A stretch of 64,000 nucleotides of DNA from ZAX-1 sp046533095 (GCA_046533095.1 JAJQRA010000014.1:62001-126000), one strand, 5' to 3'. Shown: positions 1 to 8,771, counted from the stretch's first letter. Program-made: numbers and translations. The notes: generated from the sequence alone by a model not told the origin.

Positions 1-18
1 AACGTCTCCATGATTGAC

Positions 19-63
19 AACGCACCGAGGGGCTTTTAGGGCTTTCTGCAGGGTGCGTTTTTT
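19..63 (+). terminator. Rho-independent terminator of an upstream gene
   Basis: AACGCACC (19-26) pairs perfectly with GGTGCGTT (52-59), and a run of six T (58-63) follows. It would end transcription of a gene lying left of the window. Nothing coding is recognised in the first 18 bases. Confidence 0.75.
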
Positions 64-99
64 GTGGAAAATATATTTTCAAAAACATAAAAATAATGC

Positions 100-130
100 T
101 TGCTCGTGACGTAACGTAATGTGATATACT
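100..130 (+). promoter_or_regulatory. MerR-type promoter with 19-bp spacer
   Basis: TTGCTC (100-105) and TATACT (125-130) are 19 bp apart, the over-long spacing typical of promoters controlled by MerR-family activators. The spacer carries the imperfect dyad GTGACGTAACGTAATGTG. It lies just before the MerR gene, so autoregulation of the MerR/ABC operon is the likely reading (inference). Confidence 0.6.
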
Positions 131-150
131 TTTTTCAGGAGGGGAAGGCG

Positions 151-965
151 ATGGTAAACAACGAAAAACATACTTTGTGGGCGAGGTGGCAAGAGCCACG
201 GGGCTTACGGTCAGGACGCTTCAGCATTACGACAATATCGGGCTTATGCCACCGTCCGGCAGAACTGAGGGCGGGCGGCGGTATTACACGCAAAGTGATA
301 TGCTACGACTCTCGCAAATCGTTTTTTATAAGTCGGTTGGAATAGGGCTGTCGGACATTCGCGACAAACTGCCGTCAAAACCTACGCCGAGCGAACTCGA
401 AACGATATTCACAGAACAGTTATCCGTCTTGCTTCGTAAGATTGACGCATTGCATTTTGCGATGTCCGCGTTGAATTCATCGCTTGACATTATCAAATCG
501 GGGAACGAACCGCCGATTGAAATACTCGCAGAATTGATACGCGCTATGGAAGGCAGTAGCCTTGCTGATTGGACAGATTTCAAATTTGACCCTGTGCTTG
601 ACGAAAGTCTTGAGCAAAGTGGCCTGAGCACACTCGGTGGAGCACTTGGTTTTTATCATACGATGCGCGAGCTTATGTTAGAAGCCGTAACGCTCAGAAA
701 CTCAAACGCCACAATTGATAGTGACGCCACGCTTACACTCGGCAAACGCTGGTGGGAAGACATTGTGCTAAAAGTCACGGTAGGTGGCGACGAGGCGGCG
801 GTCACAGCGCTCACATTAAACAATAACCGTGAAAACTGGCCGGAAGCCGACCGCAAACTGTTTGAGCAAGCCGAACCGTTTATCGAAGTCACGCTTGAGG
901 CGTATATCACGACAAACAATATCGCCGTGCCGGAAGCAATGATGGAGGGAAATCAAAATGATTGA
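151..965 (+). pseudogene. MerR-family transcriptional regulator, frameshifted near its start
   Basis: The protein has an N-terminal MerR winged helix (GEVARATGLTVRTLQHYD, then NIGLMPPSGRTEGGRRYY), a coiled-coil linker and a C-terminal effector domain ending about residue 262. The well-placed start is ATG 151, behind an AGGAGGGG ribosome site at 137-144, but from there the frame runs out of the MerR frame after MVNNEK. Adding one A to the A5 run near 164-168 would restore MVNNEKTYFVGEVARATG, the usual family N-terminus. As written, the only start in the MerR frame is a GTG at 177 without a ribosome site. The gene overlaps the next ATPase start by 8 nt and is probably its regulator. The change is a real mutation, a phase-variable tract or a sequencing error; the sequence alone cannot decide. 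Confidence 0.8.
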
Positions 966-1780
966 CAGCATAATCGTGAATAATTTGCGCAAGTCCTATG
1001 GCACAAAGGAAGTTTTACGTGGCGTGTCGTTTGCCGTGAAGCAAGGTGAAACCTTCGCCCTGCTTGGCGTAAACGGCGCAGGGAAAACAACAGCGATCGA
1101 GTGCATTGAGAAAATGCGCCGTCCCGATAGTGGCGAAATCCGTGTAAACGGTACGCTCGGCGTTCAACTGCAAAATACATCTCTACCTGAAACGATAACC
1201 GTAAGCGAAGCCATGCGTCTGTTTTGTGCGTGGGGCACAGTACCATATCGTGGCGACCTGCTTGAACGTTTCGATATGGCGGGAGAGTATCTTAACGAGA
1301 CGTACGCGTCACTTTCGACTGGGCGCAAGCGGCGGTTGCATCTTGCGCTTGCGCTCTGCCAGAAACCAAAAGTGCTGATACTCGATGAACCCAACCGCCG
1401 GGCTTGATGTGGAAGGCAGACACGCCCTGCACGACGAAATCCGTAAACTGAAAGCAGAGGGCGTGAGTATACTTATGGCGACGCACGATATGGTGGAAGC
1501 CGAAACGCTCTGCGACCGGATAGCCATTTTACGTGGTGGCGTAATCGCGAAGCTCGGTAGTCCACTTGAACTTACCGCAAGTAGCGATATTCAGAGCAAA
1601 ATCACTGTGAAAACGCGCCAAACGTCCGAATATGAGACGTTTTCGGCAGCGAACATTACAGATTTTTTGACGAAATTTTTGTCAAAAGTCAAAGCTGAAA
1701 ATGACGAAATTACAGATTTGCGTGTTGAACGCGCCGATATTGAGGACATCTTCCTCGAAGTAGCCGGAGGTGTAAAATGA
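958..1780 (+). pseudogene. ABC-2 exporter ATP-binding subunit, frameshifted
   Basis: This is an ABC ATPase: Walker A GVNGAGKTT (residues ~38-46), a signature-like LSTGRKRRLHLALAL, Walker B VLILDEP, D-loop AGLD and H-loop ATHDM. The reading frame breaks exactly at the Walker B/D-loop join near 1390. The first frame reads DEPNRRA and stops, while the frame entered at 1385 reads NPTAGLDVEGRHAL and runs to 1780. One extra A in the tract cccaaccg explains it. If unrepaired, the first product lacks the D- and H-loops and should be inactive. It overlaps the MerR gene and is linked to the permease by ATGA, so the three form one operon, probably drug or peptide export. Confidence 0.8.
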
Positions 1781-2496
1781 AAGCCTTATTTATACAATTA
1801 GCGATACAATTTAAGGGCGATTTGCGCGACAAGGGTGTACTGATGGTCTACTACCTTGTGCCGCTCGTGTTCTACGCTGTGATGGGCAGTATTATGAAAA
1901 CGCTTTCAATGGACACGGGCGCATCGCTTACGCTGTCGATAACGATATTCGCGGTGTCAATGTCGTCATTTCTCGGAATGCCTGCGACGCTTGTAAAAGC
2001 ACGAGAGCTTGGCTATCTTGAAGCCTACCGTGCGGCAGGAATCCCCGCATGGAGTTTGCCGCTCACGGCGATTGTAATTTCCACGCTTCACATTATGATT
2101 GTCGCTGTAGTGATAATGCTTTCCGCACCATATATCTTCGGCGTGACTTGGCCGGAAAACATTGCGGCGCATTTGCTTACGGTTTTGCTCGCTGCTCTGT
2201 GTTCGCAGTCGTTAGGAGCGTTGCTCGCCTGCCTTGTAAAAAAACAGAACTCTATGACGCTCGCCGCGCAATGCTTGTTTTTGCCGAGCATTATGTTTTC
2301 CGGTATTATGTTCCCTGAAAATCTACTTCCAAAACCCATGCAGTGGATTGGTGAGGTATTGCCGGCCACACAAGGGGTACGACTGTATTCCGACACAGGC
2401 TTGCAGCTTCAACCGTTGCTGATTCTCGCGGGAATTATGGTCGTGGCGTTCGCAATAAGTGCGATACTGTTTCGGCGTATTAGTCAGAGAAAATAA
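1777..2496 (+). CDS. ABC-2 type transporter permease
   Basis: A 239-aa integral membrane protein with about six hydrophobic segments and the ABC-2 permease layout. There is a long N-terminal helix, a PATLVKARELGYLEAYRAAG coupling region, and the conserved LPSIMFSGIMFPE segment before the last helices. It would form the membrane channel for the upstream ATPase; the start codon overlaps the ATPase stop. The substrate is unknown. The permease itself looks intact although its two upstream partners are frameshifted. Confidence 0.8.
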   Translation: MKALFIQLAIQFKGDLRDKGVLMVYYLVPLVFYAVMGSIMKTLSMDTGASLTLSITIFAVSMSSFLGMPATLVKARELGYLEAYRAAGIPAWSLPLTAIVISTLHIMIVAVVIMLSAPYIFGVTWPENIAAHLLTVLLAALCSQSLGALLACLVKKQNSMTLAAQCLFLPSIMFSGIMFPENLLPKPMQWIGEVLPATQGVRLYSDTGLQLQPLLILAGIMVVAFAISAILFRRISQRK

Positions 2497-2708
2497 TGAT
2501 GCTAGCCTTTTAACGATTACCAATTTTCTCAAATAGTGTTCCATGATTTTTATATGAAAGCTTGACTACAAAATAATTTATCCATTCGACAAATGAAAAC
2601 ACAGAAAGAAAAATCCACAAAACAGTAAAAAGGACTATGATTGCCAGTTCGCCAATTCACAAATTGGTTATCTCTTTGATTCGTTTTTTCTTCAATATGA
2701 ACCAAGTT
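2497..2708. other. Intergenic region, nothing coding recognised
   Basis: This AT-rich stretch follows the permease stop. No start with a ribosome site, no clear terminator for the ABC operon and no repeat was seen. It faces the end of a convergent gene whose terminator begins at 2738. Confidence 0.5.
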
Positions 2709-2738
2709 GAAAAAAGCGGACAGCTTTCGCCGTCCGCT
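2709..2738 (-). terminator. Rho-independent terminator
   Basis: On the minus strand AGCGGAC (2738-2732) pairs with GTCCGCT (2721-2715), loop GGCGAAAGCT, and is followed by TTTTTTC. It ends the minus-strand zinc-ribbon gene that stops at 2823. Confidence 0.8.
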
Positions 2739-2822
2739 ATCTGTTTAAATCTTGCATTGCGTTCTTGTAACCAAGGTATAAAAACAAACGCTTATTATCA
2801 CCGAGCAACATTTGCGAAAATT

Positions 2823-3317
2823 TTATCGCAAACTATTAGTGGCTTTCGTGATAGCGTCTTTCCATTCATTCTGTTTAGATACAGTCATTTTGACAATTTC
2901 GCCGTCATTAGTTTCTATAATAAGCGCCTTAACGAGCAATCCAAACTTGCCGTCTCTGACAACTTTAATATTCTCAAGTGGAATAGAAATAAGACTTGAC
3001 TGACCACTCGTTAGTTTGCTATAAAGCATTTTTGCTCCTACTGCCGTTAAAGCGCCAGCAAGATTTAAGCCGTAAAAATCAACCGTGGCTGGAATTACGA
3101 TAACACGCCTATTTGTGAGATAGATAAATGCCTCCTTGCGTATGTCAGAGAATTTATCAGAAGTTGCATATGTCCCCGTGCGAGCATTCGTGTGTTCCAT
3201 AATTTTCGTCTCAACTTCGGGATTGGCCAAATCGGCACCACATCTTATACAAAATGTGGGTCGCTGATTCTCGGATTCATTCACATGTTCGCAAATATGA
3301 CATTTTACCTTTTCCAT
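2823..3317 (-). CDS. Zinc-ribbon protein with a PH/GRAM-like domain
   Basis: A 164-aa soluble protein. Residues ~5-29 form a four-cysteine zinc ribbon (CHIC and CIRC). The rest, from ~60, has the pattern of a bacterial PH or GRAM-like beta domain: EAFIYLTNRRVIVIP, then SLISIPLENIKVVRDGKFG and a C-terminal helix NEWKDAITKATNSL. Such domains are often stand-alone in Firmicutes; function is not known. The start is set by GGAGG 7-8 nt upstream. It is transcribed away from the PadR operon, and a strong terminator follows at 2738-2709. Confidence 0.75.
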   Translation of the reverse strand: MEKVKCHICEHVNESENQRPTFCIRCGADLANPEVETKIMEHTNARTGTYATSDKFSDIRKEAFIYLTNRRVIVIPATVDFYGLNLAGALTAVGAKMLYSKLTSGQSSLISIPLENIKVVRDGKFGLLVKALIIETNDGEIVKMTVSKQNEWKDAITKATNSLR

Positions 3318-3428
3318 AAATAACCTCCAATATTTTTAGAAATAAATGAATGATATAAATTTTCTATGACCGCTCACAACGTAGTCGCGACACTACAAAT
3401 TCAAATTTATACATGAGATAGTATAGCA

Positions 3429-3490
3429 CATGCGCCCCTTTAAATCAATGTGAAATAGAAAATTATCACGTTGATTTAAAGGGGCGCATG
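3429..3490. repeat. Long near-perfect inverted repeat between divergent genes
   Basis: CATGCGCCCCTTTAAATCAA (3429-3448) is repeated as its exact reverse complement at 3471-3490. TGTGA/TCACG extends the stem to 25 bp with one G-T pair, around a ~12-nt loop. It sits between the start of the minus-strand zinc-ribbon gene and the PadR promoter. It may be a small non-autonomous element, a regulatory hairpin in the minus-strand 5' leader, or a protein site. Confidence 0.8.
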
Positions 3491-3581
3491 AGAAAATATC
3501 CGAACCAAAGTATCCATCATTGGTCATATATGATAGCTTCACCTTTGTCAAGCACTTTTCATCATGCTTACGATTTGCTTA

Positions 3582-3610
3582 TTGACAACACTGCTATTAT
3601 GTGATACTAT
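3582..3610 (+). promoter_or_regulatory. Sigma-A type promoter of the PadR operon
   Basis: TTGACA (3582-3587), a 17-bp spacer and TACTAT (3605-3610), followed by an AT-rich stretch before the ribosome site GGGAGGTG at ~3654. PadR regulators usually repress their own promoter, so the region just downstream may hold its operator. Confidence 0.6.
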
Positions 3611-3666
3611 ATACTAGTAATAAGTAATACTGAATATAAGCGATACAAGATAGGGAGGTGAGCTGA

Positions 3667-3999
3667 TTGGATAACTTGACTGAAATGCTCAAAGGCGTTT
3701 TAGAGGGCTGCATCCTTGAAATTATCAGCCGCGAAGAAACTTACGGCTACGAAATTACACGCAAGCTGAATGCACTTGGCTTTGCGGACGTGGTGGACGG
3801 GACGGTTTATACGATACTTGTGCGACTCGAAAAGAACAAACTTGTGGTCACCACAAAAAGGTCGTCCGATATGGGTCCGCCACGAAAATTTTTCACACTA
3901 AATGAGGCCGGGTATAAGGAACTTGCACAGTTTTGGGAGAAATGGGCGTTTCTCTCATCAAGAATCAATCAGTTGAAGGGAGGAAATGGCAATGTCTGA
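3667..3999 (+). CDS. PadR-family transcriptional regulator
   Basis: A 110-aa winged-helix protein with the classic PadR pattern: a short first helix, LEGCILEIISREETYGYEI, GTVYTILVRLEKNKLV, and the wing PPRKFFTLNEAGYKEL. The start is a TTG at 3667 placed 6 nt after GGGAGGTG. It overlaps the DUF1048 gene by 14 nt, and the pair normally precedes an ABC exporter that the PadR protein controls. Here the exporter ATPase is broken, so the regulator may have lost its target. Confidence 0.85.
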   Translation: MDNLTEMLKGVLEGCILEIISREETYGYEITRKLNALGFADVVDGTVYTILVRLEKNKLVVTTKRSSDMGPPRKFFTLNEAGYKELAQFWEKWAFLSSRINQLKGGNGNV

Positions 4000-4360
4000 G
4001 TTCTTTGACAAGTACCTTAACATCAAAAAGATAATGGAGGGGAAACGCGAATACAAGGCGCACATGGCGCGGGTTGACGCGCTTCCGGAGGACTATCGGT
4101 TTGTCTACAAGAAAATTCAAGGCTATATGTGGACTTTTGCGGGTGGCGATGGTATGGATATGCTGAAAACACAGGTCGATTTGATAGACCTGTTCGAGCA
4201 AAGCGCGATGGACGGCAAACACATTCTGGAAGTGACCGGTGAGGACGTTGTAGCGTTCTGCGACGAGTTGCTCCGCGACACGGAGTCGTGGATGGATACC
4301 TACCGCAATCGGCTAAACCGCGAGGTTTTGCGCAAATTCGAAAAGGGGAGGCGATTCTGA
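3986..4360 (+). CDS. DUF1048 family protein
   Basis: A 124-aa, mainly helical protein (LNIKKIMEGKREYKAHMARV, LPEDYRFVYKKIQGYMW, DLIDLFEQSAMDGKHILEVTG) matching the DUF1048 family. These proteins are habitually encoded between a PadR regulator and an ABC transporter ATPase, as here. Start ATG 3986 or 3992, both behind GGAGG. It runs into the next ATG by TGATG overlap. Biochemical role unknown. Confidence 0.8.
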   Translation: MAMSEFFDKYLNIKKIMEGKREYKAHMARVDALPEDYRFVYKKIQGYMWTFAGGDGMDMLKTQVDLIDLFEQSAMDGKHILEVTGEDVVAFCDELLRDTESWMDTYRNRLNREVLRKFEKGRRF

Positions 4361-4785
4361 TGAATGACGTCGCAATTTCGGTAAAGGATTTGCGAAAATC
4401 TTTCCAATCTACAGACGTTTTAAAAGGCGTGGATATCAAGGTGCGACGCAGCGAAATCTTCGTAATGAGCCTTGTCGGTACGCCTGCCGTTATATTTCTC
4501 GATGAACCGACTACCGGGATTGACTCAAAAGCACGGCTTGAAGTCTGAAAAATTGTCAAGGAGCTTGCCGCTGGCGGCACGACAATCCTGCTGACGACGC
4601 AATATCTTGACGAAGCAGAGCAGCTTGCTGATAAAATCGCCATTCTGCACGGAGGCACAATCATCGCGAGCGGAACGTTTGACGAACTTAAAAAGCTGTT
4701 CCCGCCCGTGAAGGTTGAATATATCGAAAAACAGCCGTCGTTGGAGGAAATTTTCCTCGCAATCACAGAAAAAGGAGGGGTTTAT
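4360..4785 (+). pseudogene. ABC transporter ATP-binding subunit, internally deleted and with a nonsense codon
   Basis: It begins as a normal ABC ATPase (AISVKDLRKSFQSTDVLKGV) but jumps from RRSEIFVM straight to SLVGTPAVIFLDEPTTGID. The whole stretch with Walker A, Q-loop and signature, roughly 90-100 residues in intact members, is absent. A TGA at 4546-4548, where a Trp is expected, then stops the frame. The same frame resumes with KIVKELAAGGTTILLTTQYL (H-loop changed to TQYL) and the usual C-terminus EEIFLAITEKGG. Downstream the permease that should follow is missing and the sequence joins an opposite-strand gene. Confidence 0.85.
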
Positions 4786-5402
4786 AGGCTTGAAACATTA
4801 TGGTTCCAAACGGATGACCAATCAAACCGGACAAAGAAAACAACAAGTGTTATGGCGAAAATCAATACAAAGAATGTGATAGCCGCAGTAAGCGATGCAA
4901 GTAGTTTTTTGTATTGTATTTTTCGTCCAGTTTTCGTCGCATAGATTGTGTCTTCGGTGTGTCGCATGTTTTCATTGCCAACGCTTAGCAGCGAGATGAA
5001 CAACGCAAGCAAACAAGTTTCGGCAGTGATTGCCCCAAATAGCGTTTTGAATAGGAAACGGTGCAGATAGGACGTATTATTTCCAAAATATAGCGATAGG
5101 CAATCGTCATTCGCACCTTTTTCGCTGATGGTAGATTGCAGTTTGTTATATTTTTCACGTACATTCTGTGCATATTTCCCTGAAAGAGCATGCCTTTTGA
5201 TATATCTTTCGGCAATATCCTTGGTGGCGTCAAAGTCGTCAAAAATATCTGTCATTTCTGACATATCTGTGCTCGGAATGGCAACGAAATAATCATTGTA
5301 GTTCGCTATTATAATAATGCTGTTAAGGGCCACACTTAGCACAGCAAACCCAATGATTGCCGGTACGAATAAAACCTTTTTCAGTTCAAATAAATAGATC
5401 AT
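4782..5402 (-). pseudogene. ABC transporter permease, C-terminally truncated
   Basis: The 206-residue frame starts MIYLFELKKVLFVP, with an N-terminal membrane helix, a long extracytoplasmic loop (SEMTDIFDDFDATKDIAE, NDDCLSLYFGNNTSYLH) and two further helices. It ends abruptly after FFVRFDWSSVWNHNVSSL. ABC-2-type permeases of this layout normally continue with several more membrane helices. The break falls where the broken plus-strand ATPase ends, so both genes seem cut by the same rearrangement. Its start lies 5 nt after the ATPase stop of the sigma-factor operon. Confidence 0.7.
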
Positions 5403-5406
5403 AAGC

Positions 5407-6258
5407 CTACACCTCATCTCTGAAAACATACAAAAACACATCTTCAAGATTTGGGGCGACACCCTTTGCAACAGTGGAGCAACTACTTTCGCTTGCAAAG
5501 CGTGTGATGGTCTTTCCTCCGTCTTGATGTTCCGTCAAAGAAAGATAAGGTGTGGCGATAGCGGAGATATTATCTGTTTCGTAGACCTTGTCCGCGAGTG
5601 TTTTGCAGATTGCAGCTGGCGTGTCGTTTGCCAACAGTTTATGGTCTTTGAACATAATGATACGGCTTGCAATGGTTTCGATGTCAGATACAATATGTGT
5701 TGAGAGTATCACAATACGGTCTTTTGACAGTGAAGATATGAGGTTGCGAAAACGGACGCGCTCTTTCGGGTCAAGTCCTGCGGTCGGTTCGTCGAGAATT
5801 AATATTTTCGGGTCGTTTAGCATCGCCTGCGCTATGCCAACGCGCTGTATCATACCGCCGGAGAATTTTCGCATTTTCTTATCCCGAACATCGGATAACC
5901 CGACTACTTCTATAAGCTCATCCGTTTTATGCTTTGCTGTGGTGCGGTCGATGCACTTGAGTGCTGACATATATTGAAGGAATTCTCGCGGAGAGTGATT
6001 TTTATAATATCCGAAATCCTGTGGCAGATAACCGATCAGGTCGCGATAGCTTGCATCGAGTTTCCCTATTTCATCACCGTTCCATAGGATTTCTCCTTTT
6101 GTCGGAAAGATAAGCGTTGCAAGCATTTTTATCAATGTGGTTTTCCCCGCGCCATTCGGGGCGAGCAGAGCATACACACCGCATGAAAATTCAATGCTGA
6201 TATTTTCCAAGGCAGTGAATTTCCCATAGTTCTTTGTCACATTATGAAGTGTGAGCAT
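5407..6258 (-). CDS. ABC transporter ATP-binding protein
   Basis: A 283-aa ABC ATPase starting MLTLHNVTKNYG, chosen because GGAGG lies ~10 nt upstream of this ATG. It has Walker A APNGAGKTT, Q-loop YLPQDFGYY, signature KFSGGMIQRVGIAQ, Walker B ILILDEPTAGLD and H-loop STHIV, all intact. A C-terminal regulatory segment of ~80 residues follows. The start overlaps the upstream membrane protein by 17 nt. Its permease partner, next downstream, is truncated. Confidence 0.9.
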   Translation of the reverse strand: MLTLHNVTKNYGKFTALENISIEFSCGVYALLAPNGAGKTTLIKMLATLIFPTKGEILWNGDEIGKLDASYRDLIGYLPQDFGYYKNHSPREFLQYMSALKCIDRTTAKHKTDELIEVVGLSDVRDKKMRKFSGGMIQRVGIAQAMLNDPKILILDEPTAGLDPKERVRFRNLISSLSKDRIVILSTHIVSDIETIASRIIMFKDHKLLANDTPAAICKTLADKVYETDNISAIATPYLSLTEHQDGGKTITRFASESSCSTVAKGVAPNLEDVFLYVFRDEV

Positions 6259-6946
6259 AAGGTTTAACCTCCATAAGCATTTTCTTGATTTGATATAGGA
6301 TAACCGCTGCACCGATGATCGCGATTCCGAGCGAAACTACGGCAGGTATTCCCGCGAGGAACTTTTCCCAAGCCCCTCCTATTCTAAGTGGCAGGGCAAG
6401 ATTAACAAATACCCACACTGCAGCATACACCACATTCGCCCATTTGAAACGCGCAAATCGCGTAAGCGTCAACTGCGGCACGGCGCAGACAAACAGAGCG
6501 AGTAAACTAAGAGGAAACATTGTTATAAATTCAGACGCGCTGTTTGCGCTGATAAGGGCAACAATTGTTGTATAGCCCGCACCGACTATGGAATAGCAAA
6601 CTGTCCGAAGCGCGGAAATTTGCTGTGTTGTATATCGGCAGGTCTGCTTTAGTTCATATAGTCCACCTGCCCGTTCCTCTGTCTCGGTGAACACAGAAAT
6701 CAGCAGATAGAGCAGTGGCGCGACAGCTATAGTCGCAGAATATCGGTAATTGCCCGGCACTGCGGTAAAAACAGCTAGCATCACCGCGATCGTTATTCCA
6801 GCAAAAGTCAGGCTGTATGCCGTATCCCAAAATAGAAACCGCCAACCAAATGACTGAAGGATGCCAGCTGCTTGCTTTTGCGCCGTTTTAGGCTTTACCA
6901 ATCCGCAGTCGAGTATATATTTTATGCTCTGGTCTTTATCCGTCAT
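6242..6946 (-). CDS. Multi-pass membrane protein of a sigma-factor/ABC operon
   Basis: A 234-aa protein with a short cytoplasmic N-terminus (DKDQSIKYILDCGLVKPKTA) and about six membrane helices, ending in a basic tail. It overlaps the sigma factor gene by 11 nt and the ATPase gene by 17 nt, so all are one transcript. From its place it could be an anti-sigma-like partner or an ABC membrane component. No zinc-binding anti-sigma motif (HxxxCxxC) is visible, so the anti-sigma reading is weak. Confidence 0.65.
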   Translation of the reverse strand: MTDKDQSIKYILDCGLVKPKTAQKQAAGILQSFGWRFLFWDTAYSLTFAGITIAVMLAVFTAVPGNYRYSATIAVAPLLYLLISVFTETEERAGGLYELKQTCRYTTQQISALRTVCYSIVGAGYTTIVALISANSASEFITMFPLSLLALFVCAVPQLTLTRFARFKWANVVYAAVWVFVNLALPLRIGGAWEKFLAGIPAVVSLGIAIIGAAVILYQIKKMLMEVKPYAHTS

Positions 6947-7487
6947 AGCCTGAAAACTCCTTTCTCAAAACATTTATGAGGCGGTAATACATCGTTTTAA
7001 CGGTACCCTCCGGGATTTCCATTCCCTGCGCAATTTCCTGGAATGTATACCCGCCGAAAATATGCATACGGAATATTCGTTGCGTGTCGCCCGGCAAGCC
7101 ATCGAGATAACTACATACCCGCTCTGCGAAGTCAGAATCTTCAACTTGCCGCATGAAATCAGTTTCATCAACAGGTTCTACTTCATCAATCGGAAGAGTT
7201 TCGACAGTGTGCGCGGTGCGCGAGCGGAAATAGTCAACTGTTTTGTTCGTAGCGATTTTGTAGAGCCACGTTCGAAATCCCGCTTTTTTTCGGTTGTAGT
7301 GGGCGATCGTCCGAAGCATACCAATGAAAATATCCTGTGTAAGGTCAAGTGCCGTGTCATCGTTAGACGTTTGCTTTCGGACGAATCGGAAAATTTCATC
7401 GTAATATAGCCTCACCAGACAATCGGAGGCCTCGCGGTCACCGTTTCGCTGGATTTTGCGTATCAGGTGCTCGACTTCTGTCACCAC
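6936..7487 (-). CDS. ECF-type RNA polymerase sigma factor
   Basis: A 183-aa sigma-70 family protein with region 2 (LVRLYYDEIFRFVRKQ, ALDLTQDIFIGMLRTIAHYN) and region 4 (GDTQRIFRMHIFGGYTFQEI, then IPEGTVKTMYYRLINVL). Start is one of two adjacent GTG codons at 7487/7484 behind AAGGAGG. It heads the operon with the membrane protein and ABC ATPase, and ECF factors usually drive their own operon (family knowledge). The promoter could not be assigned with confidence. Confidence 0.9.
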   Translation of the reverse strand: MVTEVEHLIRKIQRNGDREASDCLVRLYYDEIFRFVRKQTSNDDTALDLTQDIFIGMLRTIAHYNRKKAGFRTWLYKIATNKTVDYFRSRTAHTVETLPIDEVEPVDETDFMRQVEDSDFAERVCSYLDGLPGDTQRIFRMHIFGGYTFQEIAQGMEIPEGTVKTMYYRLINVLRKEFSGYDG

Positions 7488-7599
7488 ATTGCCTCCTTTC
7501 TTGCCTGTCTTTTGGGGTGCGCGGGTGTTCCAGCTTATAATTATATATTCGTTTTGGGAGAAGAAATAGTTTCAGATTTTTGAAAAATATTTTAGAAAA

Positions 7600-7758
7600 A
7601 TGAAAAATGGGAGTTGCTTAAAGAATTTGAAAGTGGCAAGCATTGACAATTCGTACTTGAAGTATGCCGTAGAAACAATAGACAACTTTGCTGACTTTAA
7701 GAGGAATGTTATGGACGCAATTATTTCATTGGCGCATAGCTTACTACCTGCCAAATGA
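7600..7758 (+). other. Short open frame, possible gene remnant
   Basis: A 52-codon frame (MKNGSCLKNLKVASIDNSYL..., ending AHSLLPAK) without a ribosome site, in the gap between the sigma operon start and the FMN dehydrogenase end. The composition looks protein-like and the stop falls in an inverted repeat. It could be the tail of a lost gene. The rest of 7488-7822 shows nothing else. Confidence 0.15.
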
Positions 7759-7787
7759 CATTTTTTATTTGTGGCCATTTGGCAGGT
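7746..7787. repeat. 12-bp perfect inverted repeat
   Basis: ACCTGCCAAATG (7746-7757) and CATTTGGCAGGT (7776-7787) flank an AT-rich 18-nt loop, with a further TGCCAAATG at ~7832. It lies just past the end of the minus-strand dehydrogenase gene and may help end its transcript, but there is no T-run after the stem. Confidence 0.6.
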
Positions 7788-7822
7788 TGCTATCATTTGT
7801 TCATGTGAAATTTTTTTGTTAT

Positions 7823-8725
7823 TTATGCTGTATGCCAAATGATTGTCGGGTCGATATCCGATATATCATAAGAACCTGTGAGGTTCATTGCCCAATTTAA
7901 TTCCTCAGTTATATCAGAAAGAACCTTTTGCACACCGTCCGCGCCATTCGCCGCCAAACCGGTCATAACTGCTTTACCTACCGAAACAGCAGTTGCGCCA
8001 AGTGCTAAAGCCTTAAATGCATCCATTCCTCTTGTGATACCGCAATCAACGAAAATCGGGATTTGCTTTTCAATGACTTTTGCAATTTTTGGCAGTATTT
8101 TCAGCGGTGGCACAGCATAAGGAATGACTCCGCCATGATGTGACACGACAATACCACCCGCACCTGCTTCCAGAGCCTTATAGGCGTCCTGTTCACTTAA
8201 AATGCCTTTGAGGATAAATGGGAGCTTCGTTGCTTTTACATAGCTTTTTATTTCATCCAAAGTTTTAGGGCTAACAGAATATTCCATTGCAAAGCCCTTT
8301 GTATTCTTGCCGCCAAATACATAGTCCGTATCCATACCAACTGCCAACGCTCCGCTTTTCTCTGCGTGTTCAATCTTTTTGAAAATCAAGTCTGTATCAG
8401 CATAGGGCTTTATGATTTTAACGGTTTTTGCACCCGTGGCAATCAACGATTCTAGTTCTTCTTCGCTGCCAATGCCCGTCCACATAACTGCCCCGGCTGC
8501 CGCCACACCCTTTGCAGTGTCTACCATACCATTTGGGCGGATTCTGTCAAGTCCAGACAGCGCCGCAATCATTACGGGAGTAGAAAAGGACGCGCCGAAC
8601 AGTTCCATTTTCGTAGACGCTTCTACGGAATCAATCATCCGCAGTTCCACTTGTAGAGAATCAAAATATTCCTGCGTGATTAGCGTTGAATTGCCACCAT
8701 GCCCAAATTTTTTTGTTTCGCTCAT
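7823..8725 (-). CDS. FMN-dependent alpha-hydroxy-acid dehydrogenase family protein
   Basis: A 300-aa TIM-barrel flavoenzyme of the FMN_dh (lactate/glycolate oxidase) family. Visible are the substrate-side segment PVMIAALSGLDRI, the strand LPFILKGILSEQDA, the active-site stretch GIVVSHHGG, and the FMN-phosphate site VDCGITRGMDAFKALALGA. Typical members carry SNHGGRQ; here SHHGGV lacks the substrate-binding Arg, so the substrate may differ from a simple 2-hydroxy acid. It follows the EFR1 ferrodoxin by 46 nt on the same strand and is probably co-transcribed. A ribosome site GGAGG lies upstream of 8725. Confidence 0.85.
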   Translation of the reverse strand: MSETKKFGHGGNSTLITQEYFDSLQVELRMIDSVEASTKMELFGASFSTPVMIAALSGLDRIRPNGMVDTAKGVAAAGAVMWTGIGSEEELESLIATGAKTVKIIKPYADTDLIFKKIEHAEKSGALAVGMDTDYVFGGKNTKGFAMEYSVSPKTLDEIKSYVKATKLPFILKGILSEQDAYKALEAGAGGIVVSHHGGVIPYAVPPLKILPKIAKVIEKQIPIFVDCGITRGMDAFKALALGATAVSVGKAVMTGLAANGADGVQKVLSDITEELNWAMNLTGSYDISDIDPTIIWHTA

Positions 8726-8771
8726 TTTGTTACCTCCATTTTTTTCGTAGATACTTCATTGTGGGTTGCTT

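Noticed and set aside
2637..2999. Plus-strand open frame of 120 codons
   Set aside because: It runs antisense over the zinc-ribbon gene and its terminator, with no ribosome site or protein-like pattern.
4795..4880. Small plus-strand frame beginning TTG at ~4789 with a ribosome site-like GGAGGGG
   Set aside because: It is antisense to well-preserved permease coding sequence and is probably only the old ribosome site of the lost permease.
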